Shown here: positions 1 to 5,744 of the stretch, piece after piece | Position numbering within the stretch: the stretch's first letter is position 1 | Layout: every line of letters begins with the position of its first letter | Assembly: GCA_016302545.1 (NCBI GenBank) | Contig: JAEDNK010000071.1 | Coordinates: 1-7,559, forward strand | DNA: 7,559 nt | Source: Bacillota bacterium | GTDB taxonomy: Bacteria > Bacillota > Clostridia > Peptostreptococcales > Anaerovoracaceae | Direction of reading: 5' to 3' | Notes under the pieces: model-generated | What the model saw: only the letters and a program-made list of their open reading frames with translations | Told to the model about the DNA's origin: nothing | The model's database searches: none | Position numbers and translations under genes: made by a program

Positions 1-623
1 GCTTCACCCATGAAGACGGAAAGCATGTGCTGAGCTATTCTCTTGTCACAGGACCGGCATTTATCATAGGCACTGTGGGGGCTTTTATGGGAAATACAAG
101 GGCAGCTGTAGTTGTAGCCATAGCACATTATACAGGCGCTCTTCTCAACGGGCTGATTTACAGATGTGGGCCTAGCAAAGACGGTAAAAGAACCTTAAGA
201 ACCAAGGACAGCACAAATACACAGCAGAATTCCTACATGGAGAGCTTTACAGCCTCTATAATCGCCGGATTTAAAGCTATGGCAGTGATTTTGGCATATC
301 TGATACTCTTTATGATAGGTATGGAACTGCTGGAAAGCGTGGGTGTTTTTCGGCTGCTGCCAAATGAGGCATGCTCGGCTTTTGCCAAGGGAATAATAGA
401 GATGACCGTAGGGGCAAACATGATCGGAATATGCAACATCAGCATGGGCCTTAAAACTGCTCTCACGGCATTTATCATTTCTTTCGGCGGACTTTCTGTC
501 ATCGGACAGTCGGTTTCCATGGCAGCAGGCTCAGGACTGGGGCTTACAGACATACTCCGGATAAAACTGACCCACGGTCTTATTGCAGGCAGCCTTGCCG
601 CTGCTCTTGCGGTCTTTATTTAA
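1..623 (+). CDS. ylbJ: Sporulation integral membrane protein YlbJ-like, 3' part only
   Basis: The reading frame is open from the first bases (frame begins at base 3) and ends at TAA 621-623, so this is the C-terminal part of a longer gene; family members run to about 400 residues and roughly half is visible. The GTG at 27 is internal, because the frame continues upstream of it. The protein is very hydrophobic with several predicted membrane helices. Recognisable YlbJ/nucleoside-recognition (Gate-like) features are a GPAFIIGTVG segment, an AHYTGALLNG segment, ISFGGLSVIGQ and a C-terminal LTHGLIAG stretch. In Bacillus, YlbJ is a sporulation membrane protein made in the mother cell and needed for resistant spores; its molecular activity is unclear. 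That role is inferred here from family resemblance. The next gene, tmcAL, is the ylbM counterpart, matching Bacillus synteny and supporting the call. I see no terminator after it. Confidence 0.78.
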   Translation, partial: FTHEDGKHVLSYSLVTGPAFIIGTVGAFMGNTRAAVVVAIAHYTGALLNGLIYRCGPSKDGKRTLRTKDSTNTQQNSYMESFTASIIAGFKAMAVILAYLILFMIGMELLESVGVFRLLPNEACSAFAKGIIEMTVGANMIGICNISMGLKTALTAFIISFGGLSVIGQSVSMAAGSGLGLTDILRIKLTHGLIAGSLAAALAVFI

Positions 624-645
624 CCATATCTTTTAACACATATCG

Positions 646-674
646 TTGAATCGGCCGGTCAGATAGGGTATAAT
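646..674 (+). promoter_or_regulatory. Predicted housekeeping promoter for tmcAL
   Basis: A -35 box TTGAAT (646-651) and a perfect -10 box TATAAT (669-674) are separated by 17 bases. The -10 ends only 7 bases before the tmcAL ATG, so transcription would start at or next to the start codon, predicting a leaderless mRNA. Confidence 0.6.
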
Positions 675-681
675 ATATTTC

Positions 682-1887
682 ATGGAAAAGAATCTTAAAG
701 CAGTGGGCATTATCGCCGAGTACAATCCTTTTCATAACGGTCACAGGTACCATCTTGAGCAGGCCTTGGCAGAGTCGGGGGCTGATTTTTGCGTGTCAGT
801 AATCAGCGGCAATTTTACCCAGCGGGGAGAAATAGCCCTGCTGGATAAGTGGACAAGAGCTGAGATGGCAGTGAGAAACGGCGTCAATCTGGTGGTGGAG
901 ATGCCCACAGTTTTTGCGTGCAGCAATGCAGGATACTTCGCAGAGGCAGGGGTGGAGATACTTGAAGCCCTTGGAGCAGAGTATATTTGCTTTGGAAGTG
1001 AGTCGGGAAATACGGAAGAATTATGCCGGATTGCCCGGGAAATAGAATCCAACAGGCAAAATCTCGAGGAAGAGATTAAAACTGGCGTAAAGGACGGTTT
1101 ATCATATCCAAAAGCCCGCAGCCAGGCCATCTCAAGACTGTATGGAGAAAATGCGGCATCTGTCATCGAAAGCCCTAACAATATCCTCGCGATAGAATAT
1201 ATCAGACGCATGAAAAAAGCCCGTCCTCTGGCTGTAAAACGGCAGGGAGCTGGTTATCATGAAACTGACAGCCTGGATGGTATGGCCTCTGCCACAGCTG
1301 TAAGAAAGCTGCTGAAAGAAGGCGACGATATTTCCCGTATCGTCCCTGAAATTTCCCGGGAAATTCTTGAGGACCGAAACGATTGTTTTGCAGAAAGTCA
1401 GATGCTGACACCTCTGATTATACAAAAGGTTTTGCAGACCTCTGCCGAGGAGCTGAACTCAGTATTCGGAGCCGGGGAAGGTCTGGGAAATATAATGAAA
1501 AACCGTGTGCGCTACTGGAAATCATATGAAGATATTGTGGATGATCTGAAATCCAAGCGATACACGAGAACTAGGATAGAAAGGGTGCTGGTGCACACTT
1601 TGCTGGGAATAAAGCGTGAAGACTTGCTTTGCGCCTCAAAATACATCAGAGTGCTGGCTTTTGATGAAAAGGGCAGCAAATATCTGAAGCAGGTAAAAAA
1701 GTCAGGCGAGTGTAAGCGGCCGATTATTACAAATATAAACAGGGATAAAGACGCTTTCTCGGAAATACAGGCAACCCTTGAAAAGGATATACTGGCGGCA
1801 GACATTTATAATCTGGCATGCCGACGTGACCTTTACGCACACTCGGAATATGTAAAAAAGCCGGCGGTAATCAAAACTCACCCTTGA
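682..1887 (+). CDS. tmcAL: tRNA(Met) cytidine acetate ligase TmcAL (YlbM family)
   Basis: A 401-residue cytoplasmic enzyme of the HIGH-type nucleotidyltransferase superfamily. Family members activate acetate with ATP to acetyl-adenylate and transfer it to C34 of elongator tRNA-Met, giving ac4C at the wobble position. The N-terminal motif GIIAEYNPFHNGH (residues 9-21) carries the HNGH nucleotide-binding signature. It is followed by SGNFTQRGE (42-50), FGSESG (104-109), SPNNILAIEY (164-173) and SATAVRKLL (203-211), all in the order and spacing I expect for Bacillus YlbM (about 415 residues). The remainder is the helical C-terminal part. ATG 682 is chosen because the family starts a few residues before the KAVG strand; GTG 703 would remove part of it. 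There is no Shine-Dalgarno sequence before 682, which is unusual here. The downstream neighbour, ackA, produces or consumes the same substrate, acetate. Confidence 0.92.
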   Translation: MEKNLKAVGIIAEYNPFHNGHRYHLEQALAESGADFCVSVISGNFTQRGEIALLDKWTRAEMAVRNGVNLVVEMPTVFACSNAGYFAEAGVEILEALGAEYICFGSESGNTEELCRIAREIESNRQNLEEEIKTGVKDGLSYPKARSQAISRLYGENAASVIESPNNILAIEYIRRMKKARPLAVKRQGAGYHETDSLDGMASATAVRKLLKEGDDISRIVPEISREILEDRNDCFAESQMLTPLIIQKVLQTSAEELNSVFGAGEGLGNIMKNRVRYWKSYEDIVDDLKSKRYTRTRIERVLVHTLLGIKREDLLCASKYIRVLAFDEKGSKYLKQVKKSGECKRPIITNINRDKDAFSEIQATLEKDILAADIYNLACRRDLYAHSEYVKKPAVIKTHP

Positions 1888-1912
1888 AATTGGAAAATCG
1901 TAAGAGTATAAT
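1884..1912 (+). promoter_or_regulatory. Predicted strong promoter for ackA
   Basis: TTGAAA (1884-1889) and TATAAT (1907-1912) lie 17 bases apart. The -35 overlaps the tmcAL stop codon (1885-1887). The expected start near 1919 gives a leader of about 45 bases, ending in a clear GGAGGA ribosome site at 1948-1953, 10 bases before the ATG. No terminator separates tmcAL from ackA, so read-through from upstream is also possible. Confidence 0.75.
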
Positions 1913-1963
1913 AGATAAAGTTAATTATCGTTGTTAATTTTTTTTACGGAGGAAATATAGAAT

Positions 1964-3166
1964 ATGAAAGTTTTAGTAATCAACTGCGGCAGTTCATCAC
2001 TCAAATATCAGGTTCTTGATATGACAAGCGAAACATTGCTCTGCAAAGGTTTAGTAGAGAGAATCGGCATGGACGGTTCCGTCATCGGCCACGAAAAAAT
2101 CGGCGAAGACAAGATTAAGACCGAGGTTCCAATGAAGGACCACAAGGACGCTATCGAGCAGGTTCTGGCTGCTATTCAGGATCCGCAGCACGGCGTTATC
2201 AAATCCATGTCAGAGCTTGGAGCAGTAGGACACAGAGTTGTTCACGCCGGCGAAAAGTTCTCTTCATCAGTTTTAATCACTGACGAGGTAGTAAAGGCTC
2301 TTGAAGAATGCGTTGCTTTAGCACCTCTTCACAATCCACCTAACCTTTTAGGTATTGCTGCATGTAAGGAACTTATGCCTGACACACCGATGGTAGGTGT
2401 TTTCGACACCGCTTTCCACCAGACAATGCCGCCTGAATCATATATTTACGCACTTCCTTACGAATATTACACCAAGTATGGCGTAAGAAGATACGGTTTC
2501 CACGGAACTTCCCACAAGTATGTTGCACAGAGAGCATCAGAAATGCTCAATGTTGACATTGAAGATCTTAAGCTTATCACTTGCCACCTTGGTAACGGAG
2601 CCTCCGTATCAGCTATTAAGAGAGGTAAATGTATCGATACATCCATGGGCTTCACTCCACTGGAAGGTCTTGTAATGGGTACTCGTTCCGGCGACATCGA
2701 CCCTGCTATCGTAACCTTCATAAGAGAAAAGGAAAACCTTCCTCAGGGTAAGGCTAACGAAATCCTCAACAAAAAGTCAGGCGTTCTGGGTATTTCCGGA
2801 GTGTCCAGCGATTTCAGAGACCTTGAAGAAGCAGTTGCAGAAGGAAACGAAAGAGCTGCTCTGGCATTAAAGGTATTCGCTCACAAGGTTAGATTCTACA
2901 TCGGAGCATACATTGCAGAGATGAACGGCGTTGATGCTATCGTATTTACTGCAGGTGTAGGTGAAAACGACGTTTCCATGAGAGAACTTATCTGCAACGA
3001 TCTTGGAAACCTTGGAATCAAGCTTGACCTCGTAAAGAACAAGGTAAGAGGTAAGGAAACCATCATTTCCGCAGAGGATGCAAGAGTAAAACTTCTCCTT
3101 ATTCCTACCAACGAGGAACTGATGATTGCAAGAGATACTTACAGCATCGTAAAAGGTTTAAAATAG
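1964..3166 (+). CDS. ackA: Acetate kinase
   Basis: A 400-residue cytoplasmic enzyme that interconverts acetate + ATP and acetyl phosphate + ADP; with phosphotransacetylase it yields ATP from acetyl-CoA in fermentation. The ASKHA-fold signatures are all present: N-terminal NCGSSSLKYQV (residues 7-17), GHRVVHAG (89-96), FDTAFHQTMP (147-156), RRYGFHGTSH (175-184), HLGNGASVSAI (208-218), MGTRSGDIDP (238-247) and AGVGEND (330-336). The expected catalytic and substrate residues Arg91, Asp148, His180, Arg241 and Glu384 (PTNEE) fall at exactly the numbering used for the archaeal reference enzyme, so it looks full length and intact. It has its own promoter and a strong GGAGGA site. By eye its codon choice is more regular than that of its neighbours, as expected for a highly expressed gene. 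It ends in tandem TAG TAG codons. The position between tmcAL and rpmF is normally held by yceD. Confidence 0.98.
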   Translation: MKVLVINCGSSSLKYQVLDMTSETLLCKGLVERIGMDGSVIGHEKIGEDKIKTEVPMKDHKDAIEQVLAAIQDPQHGVIKSMSELGAVGHRVVHAGEKFSSSVLITDEVVKALEECVALAPLHNPPNLLGIAACKELMPDTPMVGVFDTAFHQTMPPESYIYALPYEYYTKYGVRRYGFHGTSHKYVAQRASEMLNVDIEDLKLITCHLGNGASVSAIKRGKCIDTSMGFTPLEGLVMGTRSGDIDPAIVTFIREKENLPQGKANEILNKKSGVLGISGVSSDFRDLEEAVAEGNERAALALKVFAHKVRFYIGAYIAEMNGVDAIVFTAGVGENDVSMRELICNDLGNLGIKLDLVKNKVRGKETIISAEDARVKLLLIPTNEELMIARDTYSIVKGLK

Positions 3167-3211
3167 TAGTTGACAAAATATGCTGATTCAGTATATAATC
3201 TAGTAGTTGAC
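3164..3211 (+). repeat. 11-base direct repeat bracketing the rpmF promoter
   Basis: TAGTAGTTGAC occurs exactly at 3164-3174 and again at 3201-3211, 37 bases apart. The first copy contains the ackA stop codon and most of the rpmF -35 box. The second copy sits directly after the -10 box, around the predicted transcription start. This placement suits a regulatory site or a locally duplicated promoter element; no protein can be assigned. Confidence 0.6.
3170..3199 (+). promoter_or_regulatory. Consensus promoter for rpmF
   Basis: A perfect TTGACA (3170-3175) and a perfect TATAAT (3194-3199) are separated by 18 bases. The -35 begins 3 bases after the ackA stop. The leader of about 60 bases ends in a strong AAGGAGGTG ribosome site at 3249-3257. 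Confidence 0.85.
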
Positions 3212-3264
3212 GATTATTTGAAGATTAACATAAAGAACAAATACTCACAAGGAGGTGTTAAGAT

Positions 3265-3447
3265 ATGGCAGTACCTAAACGTAGAACTTCAAAGGCAAAG
3301 AAGAGCAGCAGAAAATCAGCTAACATGAAGATGAAAGCACCGGGCTTATCAATTTGCCCACAGTGTCACGAACCTAAGCTTCCTCATAGAGTTTGTCCTA
3401 ACTGCAACTACTATGACGGCAAAGAAGTTGTAGCTACTGAAGCTTAA
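3265..3447 (+). CDS. rpmF: 50S ribosomal protein L32 (zinc-ribbon form)
   Basis: A 60-residue basic protein that binds 23S rRNA in the large ribosomal subunit. The N-terminus MAVPKRRTSKAKK is the family signature. Two CxxC pairs, Cys31/Cys34 (CPQC) and Cys44/Cys47 (CPNC), form a complete zinc ribbon, so this is the zinc-dependent form and not the Cys-less form found in some genomes. Length matches the family. It is led by a canonical AAGGAGGTG ribosome site 7 bases before ATG and its own consensus promoter, and is closed by a hairpin terminator, so it can be a monocistronic unit. The yceD/DUF177 gene that commonly precedes rpmF is missing. Confidence 0.97.
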   Translation: MAVPKRRTSKAKKSSRKSANMKMKAPGLSICPQCHEPKLPHRVCPNCNYYDGKEVVATEA

Positions 3448-3474
3448 TTTGATTTTGAATAATGAACGAAATGG

Positions 3475-3501
3475 CGGCAGACCGACTGGTCTGCCGTTTT
3501 T
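3475..3501 (+). terminator. Rho-independent terminator after rpmF
   Basis: A perfect 9-bp GC-rich stem pairs CGGCAGACC (3475-3483) with GGTCTGCCG (3488-3496) around a GACT loop, followed directly by five T residues (3497-3501). It lies 27 bases past the rpmF stop and separates that unit from trmO. Confidence 0.93.
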
Positions 3502-3547
3502 GTCAATTGTCAATGGAAACCTGCTTTGGTCAATTATCAATGGAGAC
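3502..3547 (+). repeat. Imperfect direct repeat built of TCAAT heptamers
   Basis: Two 19-base copies (3502-3520 and 3529-3547) match at 17 of 19 positions with a period of 27 bases. Each begins with two tandem heptamers of the type TCAATKR: TCAATTG TCAATGG at 3503-3516 and TCAATTA TCAATGG at 3530-3543. The array abuts the T-tract of the rpmF terminator and ends just before the trmO ribosome site. It resembles short tandem heptamer repeats seen between genes in some bacteria; function unknown. Confidence 0.6.
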
Positions 3548-3571
3548 TTAACGAAAGGAGAATCTGATCAG

Positions 3572-4258
3572 ATGGAATTTAAAACAATCGCCCGTATCCA
3601 CACAGGCTTTCCCGAAAAATTCGGAATCCCCCGTCAAAGCGGAATCGTGGAAACACCGGGCAAAATAGTGTTTGAGCCGCCATATAACAATCCTGATGCT
3701 GTAAGAGGGCTGGATGAGTTTTCCCATATATGGCTGATATGGCAGTTTTCCGAATCTGTGAGAGATGACTGGTCACCAACTGTAAGGCCGCCTCGCCTCG
3801 GAGGAAATACGAGGGTAGGGGTGTTTGCATCACGTTCGCCTTTCAGGCCGAATCCAATCGGACTTTCACTTGTAAAGCTGGAAAGTATAGAGTATGACCA
3901 CAGTCTTGGACCTGTTCTCCATGTGACAGGAGCTGACATTCTAGACGGAACTCCCATTTACGACATCAAGCCTTATCTGCCGTATTCCGAGGCAAAACCT
4001 GATGCGGAAGGTGGTTTTGCTCATAGAGTGATGGATGATTCCATGCAAGTGGTGTTGACAGAAGATGCTGATTTAGAACCCGCAAAGGAAATACCCGAAG
4101 AAGACCTTTACACAATTAAGAAGCTTCTCGCACAGGACCCAAGGCCTCGATATCAGGACGACCCGGAAAGAGTGTACGGCATGTCATATGGTGAATGGGA
4201 AGTAAAGTTTACAGCGGGAGATGGAGTTATTATGGTAAAGAGCATCAAAAATCGTTAA
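3572..4258 (+). CDS. trmO: tRNA (t6A37-N6)-methyltransferase TrmO (TsaA/YaeB family)
   Basis: A 228-residue protein closely resembling E. coli TrmO (about 235 residues). Family members use S-adenosylmethionine to N6-methylate threonylcarbamoyl-adenosine 37 in threonine tRNAs, giving m6t6A next to the anticodon. The signatures are complete: FGIPRQ (17-22), AVRGLDEFSHIW (43-54), RPPRLGGNTRVGVFASRS (72-89) then FRPNPIG (91-97), DGTPIYDIKPYLPY (125-138), and the C-terminal AQDPRPRY (187-194). The frame is open further upstream to a TTG at 3449, but that stretch runs through the rpmF terminator. ATG 3572 is preferred because it has an AAAGGAG site at 3554-3560 and aligns with the family start. I see no convincing promoter between the terminator and this gene. 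A lipoprotein gene follows after 27 bases and may be co-transcribed. Confidence 0.95.
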   Translation: MEFKTIARIHTGFPEKFGIPRQSGIVETPGKIVFEPPYNNPDAVRGLDEFSHIWLIWQFSESVRDDWSPTVRPPRLGGNTRVGVFASRSPFRPNPIGLSLVKLESIEYDHSLGPVLHVTGADILDGTPIYDIKPYLPYSEAKPDAEGGFAHRVMDDSMQVVLTEDADLEPAKEIPEEDLYTIKKLLAQDPRPRYQDDPERVYGMSYGEWEVKFTAGDGVIMVKSIKNR

Positions 4259-4285
4259 ACAAAATTGAACAAAAGGAGTAAAGAA

Positions 4286-5185
4286 ATGAGAAAAACGAGG
4301 AGTATGAAAAAAACAGCAGGGCTGATTGCTTTGTGTATGATACTGGTACTGACAGGCTGCAAAATCACCAATGACACCGATGAACAGCCTTATATTGAAC
4401 AAATCAATTACAGCAACCTTATAGACACATCCGTTCAAAAACAGCTTGCTGAGATTATGAACAGTGCAGATATATCTCCCGTGCGTCAGCAGGTTTTTTT
4501 TGACCACGTAAATCAGTTCAACAATACCGTTTCATCGGAGGGGATGGCAGCAGGATTTGAAGTAAAACAAGTCACAGAAGAAAAATATGATCCATATGCC
4601 ATGCAGGAAGAATGGGATGCGGCATATCCTGATTTTATGGGGTATAACTGCAGGATAACTGCGTTTGGCTTATTTGGAGATCATATGACTATAGCAGCAG
4701 ATGCTGAAACCAGAGAGGATATGATTCTGATGGACATGGCATCGCTGGAAGAGGATTCATCTGCGATGCAGAATGATAAGGATATGGACAGATTCAGAGT
4801 TCTGTATTCCACAGTACCTACAGATGACACGAAGGACGTTTCGGTACATGTGGAAAATCTGCGTAGTGACTGGAAGAACCGCGGTATCGTCTTTGACAAT
4901 AATCCGGATGTGAGCCTGATATCTGTTGTATTTCATGATGCGTGGGACGGCGAAAATCAACTGTTTATAGGCCATACAGGTGTGCTTTTTCAGGTGTCGG
5001 AAACAGAACTGTATTTTGTAGAAAAAATCGCTTTCCAGGAGCCTTACCAGCTGACTATATTCAATAATAGGACAGAACTTAATGATTATCTGATGGCTAA
5101 ATATGATACCGGTACAGGACAGCCTACTGCAGCTCCGTTTATTATGGAAAACGATGAGTTGATGGAAGGATACCGTTCTAAGTAA
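4286..5185 (+). CDS. Lipoprotein, DUF4300-like family
   Basis: A 299-residue exported protein. The N-terminus has basic residues, a hydrophobic core (about 11-22) and a lipobox LTGC with Cys25, so it should be lipidated and anchored on the outer face of the membrane with a mature chain of about 275 residues. ATG 4286 is chosen over the in-frame TTG 4265 because AAAAGGAG (4271-4278) lies 7 bases upstream. From memory the body matches DUF4300 lipoproteins of Firmicutes: NYSNLID (41-47), FDHVNQFNNTV (72-82), GYNCRITAF (119-127), STVPTDDTKDV (175-185), FIGHTGVLF (227-235), FVEKIAFQEPY (244-254), NRTELNDYLM (261-270) and PFIMENDELMEGY (284-296). The function of that family is not known to me. The Cys122 and His230 contexts resemble a papain-fold NlpC/P60 arrangement (see findings). 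It probably shares a transcript with trmO and ends at its own terminator. Confidence 0.78.
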   Translation: MRKTRSMKKTAGLIALCMILVLTGCKITNDTDEQPYIEQINYSNLIDTSVQKQLAEIMNSADISPVRQQVFFDHVNQFNNTVSSEGMAAGFEVKQVTEEKYDPYAMQEEWDAAYPDFMGYNCRITAFGLFGDHMTIAADAETREDMILMDMASLEEDSSAMQNDKDMDRFRVLYSTVPTDDTKDVSVHVENLRSDWKNRGIVFDNNPDVSLISVVFHDAWDGENQLFIGHTGVLFQVSETELYFVEKIAFQEPYQLTIFNNRTELNDYLMAKYDTGTGQPTAAPFIMENDELMEGYRSK

Positions 5186-5196
5186 TAAAATATTAC

Positions 5197-5248
5197 AAAA
5201 ACCTCTGTTTTGGGAGAGTAATGAACCCCCATCAAACAGAGGTTTTTT
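5197..5248 (+). terminator. Large hairpin terminator, possibly bidirectional
   Basis: AAAAACCTCTGTTT (5197-5210) pairs over 14 bp with AAACAGAGGTTTTT (5234-5247), with T residues continuing to 5248. The loop can extend by TGGG (5211-5214) pairing with CCCA (5228-5231), leaving a 2-base bulge. The A-run on the left makes a T-run on the other strand, so it could also stop transcription arriving from the right. Confidence 0.9.
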
Positions 5249-5301
5249 GCTGTTTTTTGTGGAGAATCATCCGGTGCTTAACTTAGACTCCAATCTATAT
5301 G

Positions 5302-5330
5302 TTGACATACATCGAATCTCGAGGTATAAT
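5302..5330 (+). promoter_or_regulatory. Perfect consensus promoter of the padR operon
   Basis: TTGACA (5302-5307) and TATAAT (5325-5330) are 17 bases apart, an exact sigma-A consensus. A second TATAAT follows at 5335-5340, but the bases at its -35 position (TCGAAT) are poor. The predicted start is near 5337, with a leader of about 43 bases. A promoter this strong before a repressor gene suggests that it is normally held down. Confidence 0.88.
5307..5327 (+). promoter_or_regulatory. Candidate PadR operator inside the promoter spacer
   Basis: An inverted repeat is centred on base 5317: half-site ATACATCGA (5307-5315), three bases, then TCGAGGTAT (5319-5327). Eight of ten symmetric pairs are complementary. 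It fills the space between the -35 and -10 boxes and overlaps the ends of both, so a bound dimer would block RNA polymerase. Assignment to the adjacent PadR protein is inferred from position and from common autoregulation in this family. Confidence 0.65.
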
Positions 5331-5341
5331 GTGATATAATA

Positions 5342-5362
5342 AAGCATAGATTATCGAGGTAT
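5342..5362 (+). promoter_or_regulatory. Second, degenerate operator-like site in the padR leader
   Basis: The 9-base half-site TCGAGGTAT of the main operator recurs exactly at 5354-5362. Its partner arm (5342-5350) is weak, matching ATACATCGA at 6 of 9 bases. The centre is at 5352, 35 bp from the first centre. It lies in the predicted untranslated leader, just before the ribosome site. Confidence 0.45.
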
Positions 5363-5366
5363 TGTC

Positions 5367-5375
5367 AGGAGGTGA
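5367..5375 (+). promoter_or_regulatory. Ribosome binding site that fixes the padR start
   Basis: AGGAGGTGA is a near-perfect anti-16S match, with 7 bases between GGAGG and GTG 5380. The alternative in-frame TTG at 5362 lies upstream of this site and lacks one of its own. Confidence 0.85.
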
Positions 5376-5379
5376 GAAA

Positions 5380-5727
5380 GTGAAGCTTGATAAAGGATTG
5401 ATGGGCGGAAGCTCAGCTCTATTAGTGCTGTCATTGCTGTCAGAAAAGGATTACTACGGCTATGAGATCATAAGAACTCTGGAAGAACGTTCCAACGGAA
5501 CCTTTGAGTACAACGAAGGCACGCTGTACCCGATTCTTCATAAGATGGAAAGTAAAGGATTTTTGACATCCTATAAAGAGCAGACAGATGGCGGAAGAGA
5601 GCGGAAGTACTATCATATTACAAGTGCAGGTTTGGCACAGCTTTCCGAGGAAAAGGCTCAGTGGAAGGCTTTCAGCACATCCGTTGAACATGTGATTACA
5701 GGCAACGGATTAGCATTGAGTCGCTAA
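5380..5727 (+). CDS. PadR-family transcriptional regulator (short form)
   Basis: A 115-residue winged-helix DNA-binding protein starting at GTG. PadR signatures are YGYEIIRTLEE (26-36), EGTLYPILHKMESKGFL (46-62, the recognition-helix region) and GGRERKYYHITSAG (71-84, the wing). About 30 residues follow, enough for one dimerisation helix, which places it with the small PadR type and not the long type with a separate C-terminal domain. Such proteins bind promoters as dimers and usually repress their own operon. It heads an operon: a HAAS-like membrane protein begins 17 bases after its stop. An inverted repeat in its own promoter is the likely target. PadR genes next to HAAS or DUF1700 membrane proteins are a recurring Firmicute arrangement, in which the membrane protein is thought to control the regulator. 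The ligand or partner cannot be read from the sequence. Confidence 0.93.
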   Translation: MKLDKGLMGGSSALLVLSLLSEKDYYGYEIIRTLEERSNGTFEYNEGTLYPILHKMESKGFLTSYKEQTDGGRERKYYHITSAGLAQLSEEKAQWKAFSTSVEHVITGNGLALSR

Positions 5728-5744
5728 AAGGGGTTTAAAATATT

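Noticed and set aside
741..1211. A 156-codon open frame on the minus strand
   Set aside because: It lies wholly inside tmcAL, whose protein matches its family along its length; the antisense product shows no family motif and no good ribosome site.
1921..1945. Possible hairpin followed by a T-run in the ackA leader (attenuator-like)
   Set aside because: The TTAA-containing arms do not form a stable stem; the T-run alone is not a terminator.
3449..3571. A 41-residue N-terminal extension of TrmO from TTG 3449
   Set aside because: It would translate through the rpmF terminator and the heptamer repeat, has no ribosome site, and extends past the family N-terminus; ATG 3572 has AAAGGAG.
4208..4236. 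Possible promoter TTTACA-17-TATGGT for the lipoprotein inside the end of trmO
   Set aside because: The -10 matches at only 4 of 6 bases and lies in coding sequence; co-transcription with trmO explains expression as well.
5335..5340. Second TATAAT as a separate tandem padR promoter
   Set aside because: The -35 position carries TCGAAT, a poor match, whereas the first -10 pairs with a perfect -35.
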